Of a stretch of DNA of 40,081 nucleotides, positions 25,892 to 33,327 are shown piece after piece (the first letter of the stretch is position 1; each line of letters begins with the position of its first letter). The notes under the pieces were generated by a model. The model made no database searches, was not told the DNA's origin, and worked only from the letters and a program-made list of their open reading frames with translations. A program made the translations under genes and the position numbers. This stretch comes from a virus. The stretch spans positions 1 to 40,081 of IMG/VR virus record IMGVR_UViG_3300025141_000253; one strand, given 5' to 3'.

Positions 25892-25966
25892 AAAAAGGTG
25901 CTCATTAACAATATCTGCTTTTCGTAAGGTGAGGGGAAACCTATGAATCGCACGTTAATGAGCACC
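25892..25966 (-). terminator. Long-stem rho-independent terminator after the tail tube gene
   Basis: On the minus strand GGTGCTCATTAAC (the complement of 25954-25966) pairs perfectly over 13 bp with GTTAATGAGCACC (the complement of 25897-25909), followed by TTTTTA (25896-25891). The loop is 44 bases, much larger than normal, and contains an AGGT/ACCT mini-stem. It lies 35 bases past the tail tube stop and ahead of the G gene. It probably lowers expression of G and everything after it compared with the tube protein. Confidence 0.85.
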
Positions 25967-26000
25967 CTATGGTTAAATAATTTTTCCCCTCAAAAATTAA

Positions 26001-27287
26001 TTATGCAGATTTCTTTGCGAAAATCTGTACTTCACCCCCTGTTCCTTTTGTAGCAGTAGGTTCTTGACCAACAAAATTAACTGACATCGAAATAACATCT
26101 TCTGTTGCGATTGCTGGAAAATCAAACTGACAAGCGGGCATGAAAAATGCAACATATGGATTACCAGAAGTAGATCCACCAATAATCAAATTAGCATTTG
26201 ATGTTTGTGCGGAAGATGTCCTAGAATCATTTGCAATATTTCTAAGGAAACCAGCAGGTTCTAATTCTCCTGCACGAAGGTACATTGTAGCAGATCCTGT
26301 AACAGCACGAGTTCCAGTAAATTGACCAATCGGCTCATTAAGTGCTGATATTTCTTCTGGCGTCAAATAAGTAATATTATTGTTATAATCAATACTTAAT
26401 GCTGTAACTGGGAAGGAAAACTTCTCATCAGAAGCTGTAGCAGATGACTTATGATGAAATTCAATTTGACTTAAACGATTTTTAATAAATGAATTTGTTC
26501 CAATACCGCCAGCGACATTCATTTGATTAAATGGCATATAAGATGGTCCTGTATTTGCAATCATTTCTGCAACATTTGAATTTGCAGTAACAGTACCGCC
26601 TGCGTTATTAGTCCCACCAAAACATGCGATAGCCATATCACGTGGGGCGCCGGTAAGTTCTTTCATTGTAGTTCCAAAGCCAGACCATGTAACTGTAGCA
26701 ATATCTTCAATACCTGCATCAATACTAGCACCATTAACAGTAGCATTAGAAACTTGATAAATAACATTATCCAGTTTAAAATACATATGATTTTCAGTTG
26801 CTGTTGCAAAATTAGATATCATATCTGATTGATAATTAACACTAGTAACAGGGGTAGTTCCAAGTTTTCCATTAACTCCCCATGAACTTCTGTATTCAGA
26901 TCCATTAGAAGGATTTGTATTTGCAACTAATGCTTGCCACATATACCAATCTGCTAAAGGTAAAGCATTACCAGTTTGATTTGTTAATGCGCCTGTTCCA
27001 CCAGCAGCAGCAGGTGTTTCTGCGCCTGTTGGGCGCATATAAACTTGTAAGTTCCAATCAACAGGATCAATTGCAGTATTAAATCTTTGTTGCGATCTAT
27101 CAGGACTAGTACCTGATTCCAGACTTGTAATATCTTGAGTTGCAGCAGAAGATGTCATTGCAAACCCTGCTAACACTTCAAGTTTCCAAGTGTTTTCGTT
27201 GGTTAAACTCGTTACAGCCGCTCCATTAATAATATCAACGGTAGAGTAAAACACTTCAGAATTTCTCTGTAAATTAAGTGCAACCAT
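26001..27287 (-). CDS. Major tail tube protein
   Basis: This 428-residue protein is placed between the tail terminator and G/GT chaperone genes, and is followed at once by a strong terminator, as expected for the abundant tube subunit. It is beta-rich with Ala/Thr/Ser/Asn-rich composition (NTWKLEVLAGFAMTSSAATQDITSLESG; DPVDWNLQVYMRP). The near-C-terminal segment DVISMSVNFVGQEPT matches the closing strand of lambda-like tube proteins. At 428 residues it is larger than lambda gpV (246), so an extra surface domain is likely. An AAGGAG box 8 bases before the ATG is among the best in the window. The function call rests on synteny plus these family-like segments. Confidence 0.87.
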   Translation of the reverse strand: MVALNLQRNSEVFYSTVDIINGAAVTSLTNENTWKLEVLAGFAMTSSAATQDITSLESGTSPDRSQQRFNTAIDPVDWNLQVYMRPTGAETPAAAGGTGALTNQTGNALPLADWYMWQALVANTNPSNGSEYRSSWGVNGKLGTTPVTSVNYQSDMISNFATATENHMYFKLDNVIYQVSNATVNGASIDAGIEDIATVTWSGFGTTMKELTGAPRDMAIACFGGTNNAGGTVTANSNVAEMIANTGPSYMPFNQMNVAGGIGTNSFIKNRLSQIEFHHKSSATASDEKFSFPVTALSIDYNNNITYLTPEEISALNEPIGQFTGTRAVTGSATMYLRAGELEPAGFLRNIANDSRTSSAQTSNANLIIGGSTSGNPYVAFFMPACQFDFPAIATEDVISMSVNFVGQEPTATKGTGGEVQIFAKKSA

Positions 27288-27300
27288 ATTTTTTTCTCCT

Positions 27301-27753
27301 TTAGATTAATATATAGTCGATAGTTATTTCAATTTCACCAAGTCCGTATGGAGCAACTAATCCTTCATCAGCAGATATATTCGCAATACTAAATTGTTGA
27401 ATTCCTGCACTTGAATTATTTCCAATATTATAGATAACATGCTCAATATCTTGTACAAGTTCATCTATCTTATCTTGTGAATCGTCATCACTAAAAACGT
27501 ATGCTCTTATGGTAGCGTCTAGAGTTGCAGTTGTCAAATTCTCAGAATTAAAATCTCGAATTTCGGTTCCTGCAGCAATATATACACTTGGGAAATCATT
27601 TACCTCATCTAAAAATTTTAATTTCCTATAAACATTATTATATAAATTTATATTATAAGTATAATTAGAGTTAAATGTAGAGGTACTTCCATTTATTTTT
27701 TTTAATTCAGTTACTAAAAAATCTATTATTTCAGTTCGTCTTGAGGTTGCCAT
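27301..27753 (-). CDS. Tail terminator protein (gpU-like)
   Basis: This 150-residue protein precedes the tube gene, where gpU-type terminators lie. The sequence fits that small alpha/beta family: an N-terminal helix (RRTEIIDFLVTELKKI), a strand with FPSVYIAAGTEIRDF, then TLDATIRAYVFSDDDSQDKIDELVQDIEHVI, and a last strand GLGEIEITIDYIL. The terminator ring stops tube growth and joins tail to head. The preferred start is ATG at 27753, sharing its A with the upstream TGA (TGATG) with GAGGT five bases upstream. A GTG one codon earlier is possible and would add one residue. Confidence 0.8.
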   Translation of the reverse strand: MATSRRTEIIDFLVTELKKINGSTSTFNSNYTYNINLYNNVYRKLKFLDEVNDFPSVYIAAGTEIRDFNSENLTTATLDATIRAYVFSDDDSQDKIDELVQDIEHVIYNIGNNSSAGIQQFSIANISADEGLVAPYGLGEIEITIDYILI

Positions 27754-29171
27754 CACATACCTCGTGTAACTGCAAATTGCCTACTAAATAACTTTTGAAC
27801 TACTTCTCTTACTGTATTTGAGATAAGATTATCTGGATTATATGGTGTATCAAGTAAAGACATATAAATAGGATCATAAGTATATTTCATTATATTTGCT
27901 CTATATATAGGAACAATGTCAATACTTCTACGAAATCTTCCAGTTCTATTAGTCATAGTAACTGGAGATAAAGGTGGTCCACGTCTTGGACCTTGAGGCA
28001 TTATTTTACGAAGTCGATTTTGTACTAAAGATGTTATTTGTGCGCCAGATATAAATTTTTGTGGTTTTTCTGGGGTTATTCCTGGTCCTCTAACTTTTCC
28101 ATTCATTTTTCTTATACGTTGTGGTAAATTAGATTGTAGTTCTGCTCTAATAACCAGAGGTGTAAGACCGCCTCTTTCAAATTCTTTAGCAAATCCTATA
28201 GCTAAAGATAAATACTGTCCAGCTTGCTTTTTACTAAAAGTAGTTGGTATTTGCTTCTCAAAATAATTTAATAGTTCTTCACTAAATTTCTTACCCTTCA
28301 TTAAACTCATTACATCATTTGTTATATTTTGTTGTCTCTTTTTTATATCGGTAATTAACTTTGCTTTAGTTTTAAGTTGAATTTTAAAACGTGTTGGTCC
28401 TTTATTATAAACTTTTTTCTCGGGCGTAGATTCAGGAGCTTCTCCAAATTCTTTTCGACGTTCAGGTTTTAGAGTAATATTGATTGAGTAATACTGGCTA
28501 AAAATACCTGAAAAGTATCTAATATTTGGAAGTTTAGAAGTAGGATCTACTATAAATCCAAGAGTAAATTTAGGACTTTTATCTGCATCAACAGTATTTA
28601 TCAATAATAAATTTTCTAATTTTTCAGCAGCTCTATCTATAAGATGATTTTTAATATTCCTAAAAACACTATTATTAAAGATAAGATTTATAGCATCTTC
28701 TCCGGCTACTCCTGTTTGACCTCTTTTATCTGCTTCTGCAGCAATCGCAGCAAATTGTGATGGTCTTTCAGATTTACTAATACTCAAACCAGTTATATCA
28801 ATAGTTTCAGCTCCACTAATACCTGTAACTTTTGCTTCTTGAGCAGCTAGTGCCTGATTTTTTATTACAGCTGATTGCTTTAATTGAATACTTGTTAGTT
28901 TCATAAAGTCAGTTATATCTAGTACACCATCAGGAGCTGCTTGAGGTTCTTTAAAAAATTCTTTTTGATCTGCCGATAATGCTTTACTAAAACCAGGAAT
29001 TTGCTCTGATATATAATCAGATAATTTTCTCTGCACTACTGAACGAATGTTGCTAGCTATACCTTTACCTTTACGAATATCTAGATGCTCATCTATTGTA
29101 CCAGCAGGAAATTTATTGGTGATAGTTACTATTTGGTTTGCTACTGTTGGAGTCTTTGATTTTGCTGCCAT
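27753..29171 (-). CDS. Neck / tail-completion protein (gpZ- or HK97 gp10-like)
   Basis: This 472-residue protein sits between the connector and tail terminator genes, where HK97 gp10 or lambda gpZ would be. The C-terminal 100 residues fit that family: a basic segment with LSPVTMTNRTGRFRRSIDI (the typical 'TGrLRrS' stretch), then MKYTYDPIYMSLLDTPYNPD and a terminal helix VREVVQKLFSRQF. The first 350 residues are an extension rich in Lys, Gln and Ile that I do not recognise, including alternating helical segments and an NKFPAGTIDEHLDIRKGKG start. Family members are normally 120-200 residues, so this is a large variant. TAATG overlap with the connector gene; AGGTGG box six bases before the ATG. 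Confidence 0.72.
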   Translation of the reverse strand: MAAKSKTPTVANQIVTITNKFPAGTIDEHLDIRKGKGIASNIRSVVQRKLSDYISEQIPGFSKALSADQKEFFKEPQAAPDGVLDITDFMKLTSIQLKQSAVIKNQALAAQEAKVTGISGAETIDITGLSISKSERPSQFAAIAAEADKRGQTGVAGEDAINLIFNNSVFRNIKNHLIDRAAEKLENLLLINTVDADKSPKFTLGFIVDPTSKLPNIRYFSGIFSQYYSINITLKPERRKEFGEAPESTPEKKVYNKGPTRFKIQLKTKAKLITDIKKRQQNITNDVMSLMKGKKFSEELLNYFEKQIPTTFSKKQAGQYLSLAIGFAKEFERGGLTPLVIRAELQSNLPQRIRKMNGKVRGPGITPEKPQKFISGAQITSLVQNRLRKIMPQGPRRGPPLSPVTMTNRTGRFRRSIDIVPIYRANIMKYTYDPIYMSLLDTPYNPDNLISNTVREVVQKLFSRQFAVTRGM

Positions 29172-30520
29172 TAGAATCCACCTACTAGTCTATAAAGATC
29201 TAATACTCGTCTGATATGAGGAGGAAAATCTCCAGAAAGAGGTTCTTTAGTTTTTCTTTCGCCTTCAAGACTAAATGATTTATTTCCTTGATCTTGTTTA
29301 TGTATAATTTTTATATAATCCATAGTAGCCAGTTGTAAATCATAAGGAACATTTCCATCTTCATATCCTGCACGATATTTAATCTTAAGTGCATTTGCAT
29401 AAGGATTAAACTTTCTAACACCACCTAAAGAAAGAGAAGGAAAAGAATTTTTTACAACAGGATAATTGCCTTGAATTCCCATACTTCCTGTCATTCTTGA
29501 TATTTTACCAGTTTCTCTTGAAAAAGTAAATTGATTAGGAGTAGTTGAAATATCATTAAATTCAACATCTGAATTACTACCATCACAATGAACTAATAAA
29601 ACAGTATCATCATCAGTAGCGTGTTGATGTGTAGGCGCTGTAAAGTTAGTAGTATATTGTGCTGAACGAGATACTCTAATTTCATCTAATTGTCCTACTA
29701 ATAAATTAGCATTAGCTGGATTTCTACCTATTTCAACATTACTTGTAAGTTCAGGAATATCTATATTTAAAGCTACAGTAGCTGTAGCACCTACATTAGA
29801 TCCATCTTTATAAAGTTTTAGTTCAGTACCATTTCGTACAACTGCAACATGCATCCAAGTATTTACTGTATACCCACTTGTACTTGCATGAGCAACATTA
29901 GTTACTTCTGCGCCACTTTCTATTGTTCTAAACTGTAATCCTTCTACACTATTATATTTAAATTCCCAAAAATTAGATCCATCTGTTTTATGTGTTATAA
30001 AAGTTTGATTACTAGCTAATGTACCTAAACGTACTTGCATATCAATAGTAAAAGGTTCTGTGAAAAATGCAAATTCATTAGGAGCTGTAATTGATAAATA
30101 ATTAGATCCATCAAAGTTAGCAGAAGCTGTACCAAACTTTTTAATTCTATTAATTTTGTAAACACCTCCTATATTTACAATAGTTTGATTATTTCGAGAA
30201 TCTGCATTTTCTACATCCATACCTGTTGATGTAGGATTATCTAAATTTACATATGAAGTACCATCATATTCTGCTACAGAATAAACATTGCTTAAAGGAA
30301 TTCTACTTGTATAAACAGAACTTTGTCCGCCATCAAATGTCTCATAATAATTATTAGCTAATACTTGTTGCCCAATATAATGTTCTACTACTGCCGTTGC
30401 ATAGCTAATAGCATTAGTTAATGTACCGTCATGTTGAGAACTAGAAATACTTAAATAATTTTTTAATTGCGCTAGAGTAACGTATGGATATTTTCCAAGA
30501 TTTTCTTCAAAATTGTCCAT
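29171..30520 (-). CDS. gp6-like head-tail connector with inserted LamG-like domain
   Basis: This 449-residue protein is a head-tail adaptor (gp6/QLRG-type) split by an insertion. The N-terminal part (about 12-100) has YVTLAQLKNYLSIS, NAISYATAVVEHYIGQQVL and RIPLSNVYSVAEYDG, typical of gp6. The C-terminal part (about 370-449) has LKIKYRAGYEDGNVPYDLQLA and HIRRVLDLYRLVG. Between them, residues about 127-300 form a LamG/concanavalin-like jelly roll: KFGTASANFDGSNYLSI, FTIDMQVRLG, NTWMHVAVVRNGTELKLYKDG, GQLDEIRVSRSAQY. Ordinary gp6 proteins are 100-200 residues without this domain. The same domain type occurs in the gpM-like protein. The AAGGA box lies 9 bases before the ATG at the end of the previous gene. 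Confidence 0.85.
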   Translation of the reverse strand: MDNFEENLGKYPYVTLAQLKNYLSISSSQHDGTLTNAISYATAVVEHYIGQQVLANNYYETFDGGQSSVYTSRIPLSNVYSVAEYDGTSYVNLDNPTSTGMDVENADSRNNQTIVNIGGVYKINRIKKFGTASANFDGSNYLSITAPNEFAFFTEPFTIDMQVRLGTLASNQTFITHKTDGSNFWEFKYNSVEGLQFRTIESGAEVTNVAHASTSGYTVNTWMHVAVVRNGTELKLYKDGSNVGATATVALNIDIPELTSNVEIGRNPANANLLVGQLDEIRVSRSAQYTTNFTAPTHQHATDDDTVLLVHCDGSNSDVEFNDISTTPNQFTFSRETGKISRMTGSMGIQGNYPVVKNSFPSLSLGGVRKFNPYANALKIKYRAGYEDGNVPYDLQLATMDYIKIIHKQDQGNKSFSLEGERKTKEPLSGDFPPHIRRVLDLYRLVGGF

Positions 30521-30522
30521 AT

Positions 30523-30675
30523 TTACTTATCCTTTTCAATAATTAATTTCTTTTTTTCTTCTTGTATTGCTTTCCATTCTTTCTTAAGCGCAGAAATATT
30601 ACCTGGACCATATCCATGTTTAGCTAAATAAGTATGAGCTTCTTTCCATGATAAATTTTTAATTTCTTCAATCAT
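30523..30675 (-). CDS. Small charged protein between capsid and connector genes
   Basis: This 50-residue protein starts at the ATG at 30675 and is preceded by GGGGAAAA. An upstream in-frame start at 30714 would run through the terminator stem and is unlikely to be used. The sequence is helical and Lys/Glu-rich with a WKEAHTYLAKHGYGPGNISALKKEW core that hints at a small helix-turn-helix or SAP/HeH-like fold. No family is assigned. It follows the capsid terminator and lies 2 bases before the connector start, so it is translated with the neck genes. It could be a head-completion or assembly factor; that is inferred from position only. Confidence 0.6.
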   Translation of the reverse strand: MIEEIKNLSWKEAHTYLAKHGYGPGNISALKKEWKAIQEEKKKLIIEKDK

Positions 30676-30691
30676 TTTTTCCCCTATAAAT

Positions 30692-30720
30692 AAAAAGGGG
30701 AGGCAGTATCCCACCTCCCC
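30692..30720 (-). terminator. Rho-independent terminator after the major capsid gene
   Basis: On the minus strand GGGGAGG (30720-30714) pairs with CCTCCCC (30703-30697) around a 10-base loop, followed by TTTTT (30696-30692) and more A+T. The stem is preceded by an A-run (complement of 30723-30727), so it could also work in the opposite direction. It lies about 30 bases past the capsid stop and should separate high capsid expression from the neck and tail genes. Confidence 0.85.
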
Positions 30721-30750
30721 CGTTTTTACCGCATATTGAAAGACTAGAGA

Positions 30751-32148
30751 TTAACCAGCCAATATATTACATGCATAGCTATACTTAGACGTATCTAGAG
30801 CTGCGCTAGAATTAGTCGTAAGAGCTTTCATATCAAAGCGGGTGCTGAGATACATTGCCGTAACTTGCTGACGAGGTTCATACTCACTTTCGATTTCCAT
30901 GCCCCGGCGTTCTGCGATCATAAAGCCAGGTTTATAAATCAAGCAACCAATTTGGTTACTCGTTGATCCAACGGCATCCAAGAATTCAGTAATCTGAATT
31001 GGAATACCATAAACCGCACCGACGGAACCTGTTAGGTACGTCGCGTTAGGACCGAATTTATCGACCGTACGGAAATCAGAAGTAGTAACTAAGTTATTAT
31101 AACCCTCAATCGTGGTTAGATAAACTAGCTGATCGCCAAGCTGCAGACCATATTTACCAATGGTACTACGTGCAGATGCGATGTCTGAAGGATCGGCTTT
31201 ATCACTTGCTGATCCCGTTGAGACAGTAAGACTAACATCAGAAGCTAATTTGCACACGCCTGAAAAGACTGCGCCATAACCAGTTCCTGCTGTAATAGCG
31301 TTCGTGGGAGCAGCATTAAAGCCTGTTAAGGCACCGGTTCCACGAAGAAGTGATTTATCGATGGCACGAGCCAAACGACGAGTCGCAGCAGCGCGAAGGA
31401 AGTCGAGCAACGGAAGAACCGTATCCTCTTCTTCATCTTTTGCTAGATGCGTAGTAGCCATAAACTTATGAGGAGTAAAGGTTACTGCGCTAATGGTATT
31501 CTGATTAGTAACAGGAACGTTAGTATGATCAGCAATACCCGTAGCAAAAGTTCCAGATGCAAACTGTGCAACATCACCATCGGTATCTTCATCAGCAACG
31601 GGAACACGGAAATTACGAGCATCTACTGCAATGCGATTAAACATAGGAGCAATAACGAGCTGCTGTTCCATTTCCGTATAAATATTACTGGAGAAGTTAC
31701 TTAGGAACTGATCTACAGTAGTAATAGCTTTCATTTTAGCACCCATACGAGTGTCAAAAACATCACGCTTATTCATGCAATGTGCAAGAAGATAAGCATT
31801 AGCCATATCTTTTTCAGAGAATTGAGACGTATTACGCGCATTCTCTTGATAAACCATTTTGGTTTGAGTTAAAGCTTTAACCTCATCTTTATATTTAGAA
31901 ATCTGAGATTTCAACTCTTCTAGCTCTTCGCTCTCACGAGGAGTATAGTCTTGCTTGTCTTTAGCGTCCGACTCCTTCATAATGGCCTCTCCGGTCTTTT
32001 CGACCAGTTTGGCTACTTCTGGTTCAGACACTTGTGTAGCCGAGGCAGTCTTCTCTTCGACGACTTCCTCAGCCGTTTCGATCTTTGCTTCAGCGATTTC
32101 GCTTCCAGCATTAGTAAGATCAAGTGTATCTACGACTTGTTCTGCCAT
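30751..32148 (-). CDS. Major capsid protein translated from internal start
   Basis: This is an in-frame internal start at ATG 32148 within the long protease-capsid ORF. It has a strong AAAAGGAG ribosome-binding site ending 9 bases upstream (around 32158-32164) and would make a 465-residue protein beginning MAEQVVDTLDL. Residues 1-120 are acidic and helical (EEVVEEKTASATQ, then ELEELKSQISKYKDEVKALTQ), like the delta/scaffold domain of HK97 gp5. The remaining 345 residues are an HK97-fold capsid: QFSEKDMANAYL, VADEDTDGDVAQFASG, LLDFLRAAATRRLARAIDKSLLRG, IASARSTIGKYGLQLGDQLVYL. GC content and codon choice rise sharply across this part relative to the upstream section. The site is visible; its use in the cell is inferred. 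Confidence 0.8.
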   Translation of the reverse strand: MAEQVVDTLDLTNAGSEIAEAKIETAEEVVEEKTASATQVSEPEVAKLVEKTGEAIMKESDAKDKQDYTPRESEELEELKSQISKYKDEVKALTQTKMVYQENARNTSQFSEKDMANAYLLAHCMNKRDVFDTRMGAKMKAITTVDQFLSNFSSNIYTEMEQQLVIAPMFNRIAVDARNFRVPVADEDTDGDVAQFASGTFATGIADHTNVPVTNQNTISAVTFTPHKFMATTHLAKDEEEDTVLPLLDFLRAAATRRLARAIDKSLLRGTGALTGFNAAPTNAITAGTGYGAVFSGVCKLASDVSLTVSTGSASDKADPSDIASARSTIGKYGLQLGDQLVYLTTIEGYNNLVTTSDFRTVDKFGPNATYLTGSVGAVYGIPIQITEFLDAVGSTSNQIGCLIYKPGFMIAERRGMEIESEYEPRQQVTAMYLSTRFDMKALTTNSSAALDTSKYSYACNILAG

Positions 32149-33327
32149 TTTGTCGTTCTCCTTTTTAAAGTATCCGTGAAGCTTGAGAGCCAGACTAATA
32201 TTTGAATCTTCATGTGCCTCACTATTTGTTAGCTCTAATAGAGCTTTGATTTTGTTAATGTAGTGGTTTGCAATTTTTTGTTCTAAATCATTCCATTCTG
32301 TAGATGGTGTAGTTTTTATATTGAGTAAAGTATTTAACTTTTCTTGCTCAGTAGAAGTCAATTTTTGAGATTCTTTAAACCTATATAACTGAGTTTCCGT
32401 AGCGTTAACATACTTAGCAAAATCTTCTTTTATATTTTCATTAGAATCAATATCCGTAAGAATTAAATCAAATTTTGAACCTAAATCCCATGTATTAATG
32501 ATAAAAATTTCTTCAGCGTTAATATCAAGATTATTATCACAATCTTTTCCTTCTACGTCAACTTCTAAAAGTTTGAAAGTTGGACTTTGGGCAGTTGCAA
32601 TTTTAACAATTTTATAACGCTTACCTTGATATTTTACATAATCACCATTTTTGATTTCTGCTGTTTCCGAAGATAGAAGGTTTAAGAAAGGTATAGGCTC
32701 ACTTGGGTCACTTATCACTTCAATTTCTTCAATTTCTTCGTCTTTATCTTTATCTAAGTCAGTTTCTATTAAAGCTTCTTCACTATTAATTTCAACTTCT
32801 AAAATTTCTTCTTCAGACTTAAAAGACTTTACAAAATCTGTATAGTCTTCATCGGTCTCAAAACTTTTACGAATACTAAATAGAGAATTCTGATTGCAAG
32901 GAACACTTACAATAGAAATTTCTAGTAATTCTACGTCGGTGATATACATTGAGTCATCTTCTGGACTATATTTACCATCTTTAACTTTAAATCCGACACT
33001 AAAACTCTTGAGAGCACCGTCCTTAATTAGGGTCTGAATACCGTGCTGTGTTTCAGCAGCATTACTTACTGCAGCATCAACAAATATTCCTTTTTTGTCT
33101 ACGGTAATCTTATTCACTTTACCAATCGGACAATCATGTTTATGTTGGTAAAGAAGGACGGGATTGCGCCTGAAGTTTTCAACACCTTTAGCCCATGCTT
33201 GAGATGTAACAATATCTCCAGCACGATCTTTGGCGGTCGTGTTCGCATAACCAGCAATATTAAACTTATCTTTATTATGAGAAGCTTTTTCAATATTACT
33301 ACTTACATAAAACATTTTATCCTTCAT
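30751..33327 (-). CDS. Prohead protease-major capsid protein joined in one ORF
   Basis: This is one uninterrupted 858-codon frame. Residues 1-150 are an HK97-family prohead protease: FNIAGYANTTAKDRAGDIV, then H62 in LLYQHKHD, S110 in LKSFSVGF, E136 in ELLEISIVSVP. Residues about 172-207 are acidic, about 225-275 a small SH3-like beta segment (GDYVKYQGKRYKIVKI), about 280-390 helical. From M394 on it is delta domain plus capsid, with its own strong ribosome-binding site (see internal MCP entry). The longer reading starting at 33402 is disfavoured, since it extends 86 bases into the portal gene. The ATG at 33327, overlapping the portal stop by 11 bases, has an AAGGGA box; an ATG at 33315 is a third option. 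Full-length protease-MCP could act in assembly and self-processing. Confidence 0.88.
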   Translation of the reverse strand: MKDKMFYVSSNIEKASHNKDKFNIAGYANTTAKDRAGDIVTSQAWAKGVENFRRNPVLLYQHKHDCPIGKVNKITVDKKGIFVDAAVSNAAETQHGIQTLIKDGALKSFSVGFKVKDGKYSPEDDSMYITDVELLEISIVSVPCNQNSLFSIRKSFETDEDYTDFVKSFKSEEEILEVEINSEEALIETDLDKDKDEEIEEIEVISDPSEPIPFLNLLSSETAEIKNGDYVKYQGKRYKIVKIATAQSPTFKLLEVDVEGKDCDNNLDINAEEIFIINTWDLGSKFDLILTDIDSNENIKEDFAKYVNATETQLYRFKESQKLTSTEQEKLNTLLNIKTTPSTEWNDLEQKIANHYINKIKALLELTNSEAHEDSNISLALKLHGYFKKENDKMAEQVVDTLDLTNAGSEIAEAKIETAEEVVEEKTASATQVSEPEVAKLVEKTGEAIMKESDAKDKQDYTPRESEELEELKSQISKYKDEVKALTQTKMVYQENARNTSQFSEKDMANAYLLAHCMNKRDVFDTRMGAKMKAITTVDQFLSNFSSNIYTEMEQQLVIAPMFNRIAVDARNFRVPVADEDTDGDVAQFASGTFATGIADHTNVPVTNQNTISAVTFTPHKFMATTHLAKDEEEDTVLPLLDFLRAAATRRLARAIDKSLLRGTGALTGFNAAPTNAITAGTGYGAVFSGVCKLASDVSLTVSTGSASDKADPSDIASARSTIGKYGLQLGDQLVYLTTIEGYNNLVTTSDFRTVDKFGPNATYLTGSVGAVYGIPIQITEFLDAVGSTSNQIGCLIYKPGFMIAERRGMEIESEYEPRQQVTAMYLSTRFDMKALTTNSSAALDTSKYSYACNILAG

